This document shows, piece after piece, positions 8,194 through 16,781 of a stretch of DNA of 64,000 nucleotides. The stretch spans positions 1 through 64,000 of the forward strand of contig DAOSWM010000007.1 in NCBI GenBank assembly GCA_035380045.1, in the 5' to 3' direction. The notes beneath the pieces are model-generated. The model worked only from the letters and a program-made list of their open reading frames with translations. It did not search any database and was not told the origin of the DNA. This stretch comes from DAOSWM01 sp035380045. GTDB taxonomy: Bacteria > Bacteroidota > Bacteroidia > Bacteroidales > Tenuifilaceae. The stretch's first letter is position 1. The number at the start of each line of letters is the position of its first letter. The position numbers were made by a program, and so were the translations under genes.

Positions 8194-10350
8194 ATGATGA
8201 TGAAAAGATTTGCACTAATTCTGGTAGCTTTCCTGCTAACGTTATCTTCCCTTAGTCGTGCTGATGAGGGTATGTGGCTTCTGCCACTGCTAAAACAGCT
8301 GAATATTGAGAAAATGCAGGAAATGGGCTGTGAACTTTCTGCTGAAGACATATACAGCATTAACAACAATAGCATAAAGGATGCCATTGTAATTTTTGGC
8401 AGGGGTTGTACCGGCGAAATTATTTCAGAGGAAGGATTGGTTCTAACCAACCACCACTGCGGTTACGGAGCAATTCAACAGCATAGCAGCCCCGAGCACG
8501 ACTACCTGAAGGATGGTTTCTGGGCCATGAGCCGCGAAGAAGAAATTCACACACCCGGCCTAACCGTTACTTTTCTGGTAAATATTCAGGATGTTACTGA
8601 AAAAGTAAACGCATCGCTAGATTTTTCCTTGCCTGAAAGCACATTGCAGGATTCAGCAGCTCAGGTTGGCCGCAGAATTGCGCAGGAAGCCACTGAAGGA
8701 ACACACTACAATGGCCGTGTTCAAAGTTTTTACGGAGGAAATAAGTACTACCTTATGGTTTACGAAACCTTCACCGACGTTCGCATGGTAGGTGCCCCTC
8801 CCTCATCAATTGGAAAGTTTGGTGCCGACACCGATAACTGGATGTGGCCTCGCCATACCGGCGATTTCTCGCTATTCCGTGTTTACGCCAACAAAGATAA
8901 CGAACCAGCCGATTACTCACCCGATAACGTTCCATATAAACCCAAGCACCACCTGCCAATTTCTCTGAACGGAATTGAGAAGAACGATTTCGCCATGATA
9001 CTCGGCTACCCCGGACGCACTCAACGTTACATGACCTCGTGGGAGGTTGACGAACTCATAAAAATCGATAATGCCAACAGAATATACATCCGTGGAATTC
9101 GCCAAGACATTCTTCTCGAAGATATGCTGGCCGATGATGCTATCCGTATCAAATACTCATCAAAGTATGCAGGCTCATCGAACTACTGGAAAAATTCAAT
9201 AGGAATGAACAAGGCCCTTAAACGCCTTAAAATATTCGACAAGAAGAAGGAGGAGGAGAAAGTATTCACCGAGTGGGTTAGCGCCAATCTCAACCGTAAA
9301 GAAAAGTATGGAGAAGCCTTGACTCTTATTAGCGAATCGGTTGAAGCAAGAAAGGACCTGTCGCACGCAACTCAGTACATTTCAGAAACCCTGCTACGTG
9401 GTACTGAAATCGTTTTCCTTGCAGCTGGAGCAGAAAAGTACATCGAGGATTTAGACTCAAAAAATGCTAAAGAGCTGGCTGAAACCGTTGCAAAAGTAAA
9501 GGAGAAAGCTCGTGCATTCTACAAAAACTACAACGCCCCCACCGATCAGAAGGTGGCTAAAGCCATGTTTAAAATATTTGCCAAGAACGTGGACAGCAAG
9601 TTCCAGCCTGATATCTTCAAAACAATTGAAATAAAATACAAGAACGATTACGTTAAGTTTATCGACGACATGTATAGCAAGTCCGTTTTCACCGACTCAA
9701 CTAAACTTTGGGCATTTCTCGAAAAGCCATCATCAAAGAAACTCGCCAAGGATCCGGCATATATCGCAGCAACATCAATCTATGGTAAGATTCGTGAACT
9801 CTACAAAAATCTTGACCCTATTGAATCAAACTTCGACAAGGGTCACCGACTGTACGTGGGAGGAATTATGGAGATGAACGAAGGAGTACCCATGTACCCC
9901 GATGCAAACTTCACCATGCGCCTTACCTACGGTGAAATTCTCGACTACTACCCCATGGATGCCGTTCACTACGACTACATAACAACATTAAAAGGAGTTA
10001 TGGAAAAAGAAGACCCCGATAACTGGGAGTTTGTAGTTCATGAAAAGCTGAAAGAGTTGTATAAAGCAAATGATTTTGGCCAATATGCCATGGAGAACGG
10101 TGAGATGCCTGTGGCATTCCTATCAACTAACGACATCACTGGTGGCAACTCTGGGAGTCCGGTTATTAATGGCAAGGGGCAACTTATTGGAACCGCTTTC
10201 GATGGGAACTGGGAAGCGATGAGCGGCGACATCGTTTTCGAACCCGAACTCCAGCGAACCATTAGCGTTGATATTCGGTACACCCTGTTTATTATCGACA
10301 AGTTTGCCGGAGCAAAACATCTTGTTGAAGAAATGACTATAGTAAAATAA
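8194..10350 (+). CDS. S46 family dipeptidyl peptidase, DPP7-type
   Basis: 718 residues with an N-terminal signal peptide, so periplasmic. S46 peptidases remove dipeptides from the N-terminus of oligopeptides and feed amino-acid-fermenting Bacteroidota. The catalytic His is in TNHHCGYGA (His87/His88) and the nucleophile is Ser653 in TGGNSGSPV. Eighteen residues after the serine is Gly671 (FDGNWEAMSGD). In Porphyromonas, Gly at this position marks DPP7 (hydrophobic P1) while Arg marks DPP11 (acidic P1), so I predict hydrophobic P1 preference. Length is the family norm (about 700-720). Separate transcript with its own terminator. Confidence 0.92.
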   Translation: MMMKRFALILVAFLLTLSSLSRADEGMWLLPLLKQLNIEKMQEMGCELSAEDIYSINNNSIKDAIVIFGRGCTGEIISEEGLVLTNHHCGYGAIQQHSSPEHDYLKDGFWAMSREEEIHTPGLTVTFLVNIQDVTEKVNASLDFSLPESTLQDSAAQVGRRIAQEATEGTHYNGRVQSFYGGNKYYLMVYETFTDVRMVGAPPSSIGKFGADTDNWMWPRHTGDFSLFRVYANKDNEPADYSPDNVPYKPKHHLPISLNGIEKNDFAMILGYPGRTQRYMTSWEVDELIKIDNANRIYIRGIRQDILLEDMLADDAIRIKYSSKYAGSSNYWKNSIGMNKALKRLKIFDKKKEEEKVFTEWVSANLNRKEKYGEALTLISESVEARKDLSHATQYISETLLRGTEIVFLAAGAEKYIEDLDSKNAKELAETVAKVKEKARAFYKNYNAPTDQKVAKAMFKIFAKNVDSKFQPDIFKTIEIKYKNDYVKFIDDMYSKSVFTDSTKLWAFLEKPSSKKLAKDPAYIAATSIYGKIRELYKNLDPIESNFDKGHRLYVGGIMEMNEGVPMYPDANFTMRLTYGEILDYYPMDAVHYDYITTLKGVMEKEDPDNWEFVVHEKLKELYKANDFGQYAMENGEMPVAFLSTNDITGGNSGSPVINGKGQLIGTAFDGNWEAMSGDIVFEPELQRTISVDIRYTLFIIDKFAGAKHLVEEMTIVK

Positions 10351-10371
10351 ACTTCCTATTTCATAAAAAAA

Positions 10372-10407
10372 ATAAAAGCGACCCCAAAAGGTCGCTTATA
10401 TTTTTTG
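10372..10407 (+). terminator. Intrinsic terminator after the dipeptidyl peptidase gene
   Basis: Stem AGCGACC / GGTCGCT (10377-10383 and 10390-10396) with a CCAAAA loop, followed by TATATTTTTT. The T-run overlaps the -33 box of the siaB promoter. Confidence 0.75.
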
Positions 10408-10434
10408 AAAATTATTACGAAATCATTACGTTTG
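10404..10434 (+). promoter_or_regulatory. Promoter for siaB
   Basis: TTTG (10404-10407), a 19-base spacer and TACGTTTG (10427-10434) match the Bacteroidota consensus TTTG-N19-21-TAnnTTTG at every fixed position. A second perfect -7 box, TACATTTG, is at 10459-10466. Transcription would start about 115 bases upstream of the siaB start codon. Confidence 0.65.
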
Positions 10435-10554
10435 TCTTTGCCAAACAAAAAAAACTAATACATTTGTAAAGATTTTGTTTAAACACGTTATCTTTTTTTT
10501 AGTATTGCTTGAATATTTTGCTAGTTTCACTATATTGGTTTCGAATTAACCTAC

Positions 10555-11079
10555 ATGCTCGCAGTGGTAAAGCAAGAAAACATTTTAACTCATTTTGGGC
10601 CTCTTAGCTACGAAGAAATTGGCTTTTTGCTAAACAGGATGTTCGCATACATTGATAAGCAGGGGATGGGTATCACCATTAAAAAGAAGGTGTACTCAGC
10701 TATGGTGGAAAGTCTTGAAAATATCTATAAGCATCAGGATATAATTACGAATGATGCTGAATACCAGCCCCGTTTTACCTTAATTCATAAGGACAAAGAA
10801 TTCTCCCTACAAGCTTCGAACACCGTTCTAAGCCATAAAACACCTCCTCTTCGCGAAAAGTTAGACAAAGTAAACGCTCTCGATAAAAACGGATTAAAGG
10901 ATCTGTACAAAACAACCATCCTCAGCGGGAATGTATCACCCAAGGGTGGTGCTGGTCTTGGCATAATAAACATTGCCAAGGTTTCTGAGAATAAACTCTT
11001 TTATATATTCGACGAAATAAACGAAAAGTACACCTACTTTACAATTACTGTCACAATTTTACTTAATCAATTAAAATAA
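10555..11079 (+). CDS. siaB: SiaB-family protein kinase (DUF6272)
   Basis: A 174-residue cytoplasmic protein of the SiaB family, which has a GHKL-like (anti-sigma-factor/histidine-kinase-like) ATPase fold. The region KKKVYSAMVESLENIYKHQD gives the N-box-like helix with its Asn, and GGAGLGIINIAK gives the glycine-rich ATP-lid motif. In Pseudomonas SiaB phosphorylates SiaC. Here two siaC genes follow directly at 10 and about 220 bases, supporting kinase-substrate pairing. No diguanylate cyclase is beside it, and c-di-GMP signalling is uncommon in this phylum, so the downstream target is unknown. Confidence 0.82.
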   Translation: MLAVVKQENILTHFGPLSYEEIGFLLNRMFAYIDKQGMGITIKKKVYSAMVESLENIYKHQDIITNDAEYQPRFTLIHKDKEFSLQASNTVLSHKTPPLREKLDKVNALDKNGLKDLYKTTILSGNVSPKGGAGLGIINIAKVSENKLFYIFDEINEKYTYFTITVTILLNQLK

Positions 11080-11089
11080 TCCGTTCACC

Positions 11090-11494
11090 ATGGAACCATT
11101 ATACATAGAACCAACAGAGTTTACTCCCAAAGTTTTTTTCGATCCTGAAAGCAGCACTTTCGAAATATCGGGATTTTCCAGACCCGAGAATGTTATCGGG
11201 TTCTATCGTCCCATCTTAAAATGGCTTGAAGAGTATAACGAGAAAGTTCTTAGCCAAAACCTCGATTTTAGCAAAAGTCTGCTAACCATAAACATGAAAA
11301 TGACCTACTTTAACTCTGCCTCCTCAAAATTCTTGCTCGATATTCTTCTTGAGTTTATGAAGTTTCATTCAAAGGGAAACGAGGTGGAAGTAAACTGGTT
11401 CTACGAGGATGGCGACGATGAAATACAGGAATCTGGTGAAGAAATTTCGGATATGCTTGGGTACCCATTTAACTTTATCTCATACCAACCCTAA
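11090..11494 (+). CDS. siaC: SiaC-family regulatory phosphoprotein (DUF1987)
   Basis: A 134-residue DUF1987 protein starting 10 bases after siaB, so it is the likeliest direct substrate of that kinase. It shows the core pattern TPKVFFDPESSTFEISGFSRPENV, helix FYRPILKWLEEY, loop TYFNSASSKFLLD and acidic YEDGDDEI. The SRPEN motif and loop are nearly identical to those of the next gene, pointing to local duplication. It is followed by a hairpin terminator at 11518-11550, so siaB-siaC may be one transcript and the next copy another. Confidence 0.87.
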   Translation: MEPLYIEPTEFTPKVFFDPESSTFEISGFSRPENVIGFYRPILKWLEEYNEKVLSQNLDFSKSLLTINMKMTYFNSASSKFLLDILLEFMKFHSKGNEVEVNWFYEDGDDEIQESGEEISDMLGYPFNFISYQP

Positions 11495-11517
11495 AACAAA
11501 ACCTGAAGACCAAACCG

Positions 11518-11550
11518 AAAGCCTCTACATACAGAGGCTTTCTTTATTTT
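11518..11550 (+). terminator. Intrinsic terminator after siaB-siaC
   Basis: Perfect 9-bp stem AAAGCCTCT / AGAGGCTTT (11518-11526 and 11533-11541), loop ACATAC, then a T-rich tail. Confidence 0.75.
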
Positions 11551-11711
11551 GGGCTGTTTATTCATCAACTAAACTGATTGAACCGCATAAAGAATGATGT
11601 TATTCGTCAATAATTTATAGATATTCACCAAATTATTCGGAATAATTGTTTAATTTTCTTTATGCAATATGCTACCTTTTAGCTATATTGCACAAAAAAC
11701 AGAAAATATTC

Positions 11712-12122
11712 ATGGACCCACTAAAGATTGAAGGTACAAATATTTCGCCTCGGGTTAGCTTCGATAACACTGCCCGTATCCTCGAACTTAGTGGTTACTC
11801 CAGGCCTGAAAACGTAAGGGATTTTTACATGCCCCTTCTTCAATGGATTGAAGATTTCAAGGATTCAATTCTTCAAAATAAACCAGAAAACTCCGACATA
11901 GAACCCATTACCTTTAAATTCAAGTTTATATATTTCAACAGCTCCTCGGCCAAATTCATTTACGACATTATCCTCCTGCTTAGCAACGTTCAAAAAGAAG
12001 GCATCCCCATTAAAATATACTGGCATTTCGATGAGGACGACGATGAACTCCGAGAAGCTGGCGAGGAGCTCTCCGAAATGGCGCACGTACCATTCTTTTT
12101 CGTTGAGATAAACAGAAATTAA
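11712..12122 (+). CDS. siaC: SiaC-family regulatory phosphoprotein (DUF1987)
   Basis: 136 residues counted from the ATG at 11712; a longer reading from 11646 adds 22 hydrophobic residues that do not belong to the family fold. Core: ISPRVSFDNTARILELSGYSRPENV, helix FYMPLLQWIEDF, loop IYFNSSSAKFIYD and acidic HFDEDDDELREAGEE. It is the fourth SiaC copy in the window and the third gene of the siaB-siaC-siaC run. The intervening terminator suggests it may have its own promoter in the 11551-11711 gap. It ends before a strong 13-bp terminator hairpin. Confidence 0.86.
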   Translation: MDPLKIEGTNISPRVSFDNTARILELSGYSRPENVRDFYMPLLQWIEDFKDSILQNKPENSDIEPITFKFKFIYFNSSSAKFIYDIILLLSNVQKEGIPIKIYWHFDEDDDELREAGEELSEMAHVPFFFVEINRN

Positions 12123-12148
12123 CCTAAAATAATTCCTCTACCATATCA

Positions 12149-12183
12149 AGGGAGCCAAGATTATTAAATCTTGGCTCCCTTTG
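12149..12183 (+). terminator. Intrinsic terminator after the second siaC gene
   Basis: Perfect 13-bp stem (12149-12161 and 12168-12180, AGGGAGCCAAGAT and its complement) with a six-base loop and a T-rich tail. Confidence 0.85.
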
Positions 12184-12203
12184 TGTTCGTCAATAATACA
12201 ACA

Positions 12204-12234
12204 CAAAAAAAGGGGCTATGAAAAACAGCCCCTT
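12204..12234 (-). terminator. Intrinsic terminator of the FadL-type porin gene
   Basis: Stem AAGGGGCT / AGCCCCTT (12210-12217 and 12227-12234); read on the minus strand it is followed by a run of T, so it ends the minus-strand gene at 12253. Confidence 0.75.
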
Positions 12235-12252
12235 CCATTATAAACTTTTTTA

Positions 12253-12843
12253 TTAGAACTTATAATCAATTCCAACGGCAATTACCATGGCATCGCGGTT
12301 GTACTCCTCTTGGTAACCTGTAAACGATTTTGTATAACCCTGATACATGGTTTTCATAAAACCAAGGTTAATTCCAATATTCTCGTTCACCATATACTTA
12401 CCACCAAGTCCAATGGAACTTGTATTTAAACTGTGCGATAAATCGCTATGGTACTTATCGTTTGCTCCGGTTTTAGTCATAAGGTATCCGGCACTAACCA
12501 GTATTTTATCCGTTACCATATACTCTAACCCAAATGCTGCCTCAATGGAGTTACCATCCATAACCTCGGAATTTTCTACAAACTCTCCATTTAACTGTTT
12601 CCCATAATTGGCATTCTTATCGAAGTACATATGGAATCCTGCATTGATATTCAACTTTTCTATTGGCCGAACCCCAACTCCCACTGTTAGCAGTGAAGGC
12701 ATGTCGCTTGGGGTTTGAGCACCATCGGTAAACATTCCGGTGCCATCAATAACCGTTTCGTTAGTTAGGGTAATATCAGCTTTGTGCTCGTACTTAACCG
12801 CCAGGTTAAACTTATCGGAGAACTTCATGTTTACTCCAATAAT
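12253..12843 (-). CDS. OmpP1/FadL-type outer membrane transport protein, C-terminal part
   Basis: The C-terminal ~197 residues of a FadL-type beta-barrel, made of alternating strand segments and ending in the aromatic residue of the outer membrane signature (AVGIDYKF). The reading frame runs straight into an N gap at 12844. The ATG at 12828 is an internal methionine, not a start: the same NMKFSDKF segment appears in the N-terminal part on the other side of the gap. If the duplicated 55 bases are collapsed, this part joins the 12999-14024 part in frame to give one 538-residue protein. No separate promoter is expected here. Confidence 0.85.
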   Translation of the reverse strand: MIGVNMKFSDKFNLAVKYEHKADITLTNETVIDGTGMFTDGAQTPSDMPSLLTVGVGVRPIEKLNINAGFHMYFDKNANYGKQLNGEFVENSEVMDGNSIEAAFGLEYMVTDKILVSAGYLMTKTGANDKYHSDLSHSLNTSSIGLGGKYMVNENIGINLGFMKTMYQGYTKSFTGYQEEYNRDAMVIAVGIDYKF

Positions 12844-12998
12844 NNNNNNNNNNNNNNNNNNNNNNNNNNNNNNNNNNNNNNNNNNNNNNNNNNNNNNNNN
12901 NNNNNNNNNNNNNNNNNNNNNNNNNNNNNNNNNNNNNNNNNNNCGTACTTAACCGCCAGGTTAAACTTATCGGAGAACTTCATGTTTACTCCAATAAT
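12789..12998. repeat. 55-bp exact direct repeat flanking an assembly gap
   Basis: Bases 12789-12843 and 12944-12998 are identical over 55 bases, with 100 N (12844-12943) between them. The second gap in the window also has 55-base flanks. This is the pattern left when two contigs that share one k-mer overlap are joined with a fixed-length gap. The repeat is judged artificial. Confidence 0.9.
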
Positions 12999-14024
12999 TG
13001 GTGCAATACCGTGGCCAGTTTGAGCGGCATCAACTTCCTTGTTGGACGTGTTAGCTGCGTATCCAGCCATTATAACCGAATTTTGAGTAAATACAGGCGC
13101 TGCAATACCAAGGGTAGCCTGAGCAGTTTGGATATCAATTGCACCTATCGCAGCAGGTGGTAATCCTGCTGCTCCTAGCAAACCTTGTATTTGTGCAATT
13201 TGTTCAGCAGTTAAACCAGCTGTTGCCCCGTTGATAAGCAATGTTGTGCCAAGACCAGCATCAACAATCCCTTGTAATCCTACATAATATGTGTTTGCTC
13301 CAAAAGCCCACTGTGAAAAAGTGTTTGATGCATCGGTAAAGAATTGAGGCGCAGAAACAAGCGATGAGCCGTTGTACTCATCCCCAAAAGCTGGTTGGTT
13401 TGGATTAATCATCATATCCTTTAAATAACCAGTGTATGTATTTTTTGCGTAGATGTAACGGAATCCTATGCTGAATGAAAGCATCTCGGTAAGCGAGTAG
13501 GTTGCGTTAAATTGTACGCCCCAGTTCAGAGAAGAACCATCGAAGTTGCTTTTTACGCTGTACTGGGTAGTTGGAATTCCAGAAGCTGTTAGCAGGGTTG
13601 GAAGTACAGCTACCTGCTGCTCAAAGGATGGAAGTCCGTTCTCAAAACCTGCGCTTCCACCACCACCTATTGGGTTAACTCCCAGCGAGTAGGCGAACTT
13701 ATCTTTCTTGTAAACTGCGTAGAATGTAGGGAATAAAGGAGCAGCAACCTTCCCCTCAAACTCCTGAAGGTTCATGTCGAAGGTGCTTTTAATGTTTCGT
13801 GTTTGAGATACGGTTTGGTTACTGAGCGACAGGTAAAAACCATCGCTTAGGTTAGTTAATCCGGCAGGATTAAAGTATGTGCCTTCAACACCAATGATTG
13901 CATCGAGGGCTGGCATACGGATAAATGAGGCACTCTGGTTGGTATTAGTTACAATACCTCCAGCATACAATGTTGCAGGTACAAAAACAACTGCAAGTAA
14001 AAGGGCAAGTACTAGTTTTCTCAT
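12944..14024 (-). CDS. OmpP1/FadL-type outer membrane transport protein, N-terminal part
   Basis: A signal peptide (MRKLVLALLLAVVF...YAGG) is followed by the FadL family opening NQSASFIRMPALDA and YFNPAGLTNL, which forms the hatch and first strands. FadL-type barrels import hydrophobic compounds such as long-chain fatty acids across the outer membrane. The part stops at an N gap. Removing the 55-base duplicate restores continuity with the 12253-12843 part (joined length 1617 bases, 538 residues), a normal length for the Bacteroidota family. A low-complexity Ala/Gly-rich stretch (about residues 250-300) is probably an extracellular loop. No evidence that the gene is broken in the organism. Confidence 0.9.
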
Positions 14025-14262
14025 AGGTCTTGTTTTTGAAGTTAGTTTGAGTTCTACCTAATTTTCTTTAGAGTTTTATTATTCACCTGTAGAAAGTGAA
14101 AAGTTTACATTAGCTAATATAATCTTTTTAAACACACGTCCACTTCAGAACTAAAAAAAAGGTACTAATTGTACCACTAAAAAATTAATATTCTGAGTCT
14201 ATACTTAAACTTTTACTCGAAATTAATATCATACCTGCTAGTAATCAATAAAAATCAAAAAT

Positions 14263-15459
14263 ATGAGGAAACTTCATTTACTTATTATCACAGTTTCGGT
14301 GTTTGTTTTGAGCCAATTAAACGCCAATGGCCAAATAGATAACGGCTATAATTTTGAAGTCGTTAAGCAAGTTAAAACCACCCCGGTTAAGGATCAGCAA
14401 AGAACAGGTACATGCTGGAGCTTCGCAACAACTTCGTTTATTGAAACCGAACTATTACGAATGAATAAAACAGAAATTATTCTGTCACCCATGTTTTTCG
14501 TTAGGCATGCATACCTTACCAAAGCTGAAAGGTTTGTTCGTTTTCAGGGAACTATCAACTTCGACAGAGGGGGTCAGGCACATGATGTAGTAGATGTGGT
14601 ACGAAATTTTGGCATTATTCCTGAGCAGTTTTTCAGCGGTAAAAATTACGGAGAGGAAGAACACGTTCATTCAGAATTAAATGCAATGCTAATAGCAATG
14701 GCCGATGTTGTAATTAAAAACAAAAACCGAACGCTTTCAACAGCATGGCAACCAGCTATTGAAAGCGTTGTTGATAGCTACCTTGGTAAAATTCCTGAAG
14801 TGTTCGAGTATGAAGGGAAAAAGTATTCACCAAAAGAATTTTCTCGCTACATGGGCATCAATCCCGATGACTACGTTGAACTCACCTCGTTCAACCACCA
14901 TCCGTACTACCAGTCTGTTATACTAGAAATCCCCGACAACTGGTCTCATAAAACCTACTATAACGTTCCTATTGATGAGTTGATTCTCGTAATGAACAAT
15001 GCGATTGAGAATGGTTACACCGTATGCTGGGACGGTGACACAAGCGAAAAAGGGTTTGCCTATAGTAAAGGTCTGGCCGTTTTGCCACAGGCAAAGGTTG
15101 AGGAGATGAGCGATAGTGAACAGGCAAAATGGAGCAATGTTCCAAAGGATAGCTTAACAATGAAACTTTTCAGCTTCTCCGAAATTGTTCCCGAAATTAA
15201 GGTTACCGAACTATACCGACAGCAAACTTTTGATAACTACCAAACCACCGATGACCATTTGATGCACATAGTAGGCATTTCAAAAGACACAAACGGTACC
15301 CAATACTTCATTACAAAAAATTCATGGGGAACCGATGATCATATATACGATGGTTACCTTCACATGTCGGAGCAATATGTTAGAGGTAAAACCATTGCAG
15401 TACTTTTGCACAAGGATGCTCTTCCGAAAGATATTGCAATAAAAATTGGCTTGAAGTAA
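14263..15459 (+). CDS. C1 family (papain-like) cysteine peptidase, aminopeptidase C type
   Basis: 398 residues with a signal peptide (to about NANGQ). It has the bleomycin hydrolase/PepC pattern: PVKDQQRTGTCWSFA with the oxyanion Gln and nucleophile Cys51, His335 in HLMHIVGI and Asn353 in TKNSWG. Bleomycin-hydrolase-type enzymes trim N-terminal residues from peptides; the signal peptide here puts it in the periplasm or outside, matching the DPP7-type peptidase as part of extracellular peptide use. Transcribed alone. The 284 bases after it contain a candidate small RNA and a strong terminator. Confidence 0.9.
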   Translation: MRKLHLLIITVSVFVLSQLNANGQIDNGYNFEVVKQVKTTPVKDQQRTGTCWSFATTSFIETELLRMNKTEIILSPMFFVRHAYLTKAERFVRFQGTINFDRGGQAHDVVDVVRNFGIIPEQFFSGKNYGEEEHVHSELNAMLIAMADVVIKNKNRTLSTAWQPAIESVVDSYLGKIPEVFEYEGKKYSPKEFSRYMGINPDDYVELTSFNHHPYYQSVILEIPDNWSHKTYYNVPIDELILVMNNAIENGYTVCWDGDTSEKGFAYSKGLAVLPQAKVEEMSDSEQAKWSNVPKDSLTMKLFSFSEIVPEIKVTELYRQQTFDNYQTTDDHLMHIVGISKDTNGTQYFITKNSWGTDDHIYDGYLHMSEQYVRGKTIAVLLHKDALPKDIAIKIGLK

Positions 15460-15589
15460 CCATTGAAAAATAGTTACCTGAACCTTTAAACCATTTTTGT
15501 GTTAATGTATCATAAAGGTACAATAATGAAAACGGTTTTTAGTTTTATATTTTAAAGGTTTTTCTTTGGATAATTGAATTTGTACAAGT

Positions 15590-15740
15590 TGCATAACGAT
15601 GCTTTGCCTGTAAAAAAACCGTGAGGTTTTAGGCTATAGCGATAAGCAGAAAAGCCTTCAGAAAAGAAGGAGGTTAGTTTGCTTTTTCATGGTTCTTTTT
15701 AAGGTTTCCGCTGCCGGAGTATCCGGCAGCGGTTTTTTTG
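15590..15740 (+). ncRNA. Candidate structured small RNA ending in a strong terminator
   Basis: Between two convergent genes. From 15606: GCCT and AAAACC pair with GGTTTT and AGGC around a GTGA tetraloop (15606-15634). AGGCT (15631-15635) can instead pair with AGCCT (15653-15657), and CCTTC pairs with GAAGG (15655-15670). An 11-bp terminator stem with seven T follows at 15708-15739. The T-run is only on the plus strand, so it does not serve the minus-strand gene. It could instead be a long 3' untranslated region of the peptidase gene. I do not recognise a known RNA family. Confidence 0.35.
15708..15739 (+). terminator. Strong intrinsic terminator
   Basis: Perfect 11-bp GC-rich stem CCGCTGCCGGA / TCCGGCAGCGG (15708-15718 and 15722-15732), then TTTTTTT. 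Confidence 0.85.
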
Positions 15741-15743
15741 CTC

Positions 15744-16721
15744 CTATACAAGTAAATTGCATCCTCTAATTTGGGCATTATCCATTCTGCCTAACACCTC
15801 GAAAGAACCATCGGTATTTAACCTGCCTAAATCATCGGTTTGAATGAAAGAGCATGAGTTCTGGTTTGCCAAATCGATAACGTTTATGGCTCCCGATTTA
15901 CAATCCGCAAGGCAACTAAAGGGATCGTAAGGATCGCGAATACGAATCTGCATCCAGGGTGGGCATCGAAAAGTTCCTTTACCTGAGGAGTATGCTTGCG
16001 ATAGTAGTTCGGTCATTCCGTACTCGGAATGAATTGAAGAAACGCCAAATGATTTACATAGAATACCATGTAGCTCCTCACGCACCATCTCCTTCCGTCG
16101 ACCTTTCATTCCACCAGTTTCCATAACTATGGTATTCTTTAGCTGAAAGCTAAATTTTTCTGCCAAATCAAGCAATGCAAATGAAACGCCAATGAGTATG
16201 ACTTTTTGCCCAGATGAGTCAAGCTTTTCGAGTAAGCGAGCCAAGTCAGCCAACTGGTTAAGGAAGAAACCGCTGTTTGGGTTGTTACTCTGTTGAACTA
16301 ACTCTTCTACCATGTAAATCAGCGAAGAGCCTTCGCGCTCCATGTAAGATGGAAGGAGCGCAAGAATGCAGTAATCCTCAGGATTTCCGTAGAAAAGTTT
16401 GAAACTCCTAGTGAAACTCTCCTTGTACAACGACAAGTTTGAAACCAAGTGCCGGCTTGTTTCGGTTCCAGTAGTCCCGCTACTGGAAAAAGTAACCTCA
16501 GGCAGCTGGTTATCTCCTAAAACATTATGCGATTTAAAGAATTGTATTGGCAGAAAAGGTATTTTCTCAACAGAATCAACACTTTCAGGTGACATTCCAA
16601 GCAACGAAACGTATTTTGCGTAAACTTTTACGTTCTTGTGCTGCTTACGAAAGGTTTCGATGGCACAATTCTGAAACTCTTCGTCCGTTTTTATGGAGAA
16701 TATTTTCGACTGCAAATCCAT
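15744..16721 (-). CDS. LuxE-type acyl-protein synthetase / acyl-activating enzyme
   Basis: 325 residues of the LuxE family. The ATP/AMP-binding loop FSSSGTTGTETSRH is near residue 90, and HSEYGMTELLSQAY carries the Tyr-Gly-Met-Thr-Glu motif of adenylate-forming enzymes. LuxE forms an acyl-adenylate and an acyl-enzyme thioester; in Bacteroidota the stand-alone gene is thought to activate an acid for an unknown acceptor. There is no luxA/B or reductase gene nearby, so bioluminescence is not implied. It lies 60 bases downstream of pgk on the same strand and may share its transcript. Confidence 0.82.
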   Translation of the reverse strand: MDLQSKIFSIKTDEEFQNCAIETFRKQHKNVKVYAKYVSLLGMSPESVDSVEKIPFLPIQFFKSHNVLGDNQLPEVTFSSSGTTGTETSRHLVSNLSLYKESFTRSFKLFYGNPEDYCILALLPSYMEREGSSLIYMVEELVQQSNNPNSGFFLNQLADLARLLEKLDSSGQKVILIGVSFALLDLAEKFSFQLKNTIVMETGGMKGRRKEMVREELHGILCKSFGVSSIHSEYGMTELLSQAYSSGKGTFRCPPWMQIRIRDPYDPFSCLADCKSGAINVIDLANQNSCSFIQTDDLGRLNTDGSFEVLGRMDNAQIRGCNLLV

Positions 16722-16781
16722 TTAAAAGCAGAACCCTGTCAAGAAAAACTCCTGACAGGGATTTTTATTATGATGTTAAAA

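Noticed and set aside
12253..12828. A separate small outer membrane protein gene starting at the ATG at 12828
   Set aside because: It is the C-terminal part of the FadL-type gene; the ATG is an internal methionine and the start of the barrel is on the other side of the N gap.
12789..12998. Direct repeats of 55 bases as a mobile-element or recombination target
   Set aside because: Both gaps in the window have exactly 55-base flanks; this is an assembler overlap, not biology.
15689..15769. A 26-residue reading frame after an AGGAGG near 15670
   Set aside because: It crosses the terminator hairpin and has no family signal; SD-like spacing alone is weak evidence in Bacteroidota.
15744..16721. 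A bioluminescence (lux) locus
   Set aside because: Only a LuxE-type gene is present; no luxA, B, C or D homologues in the window.
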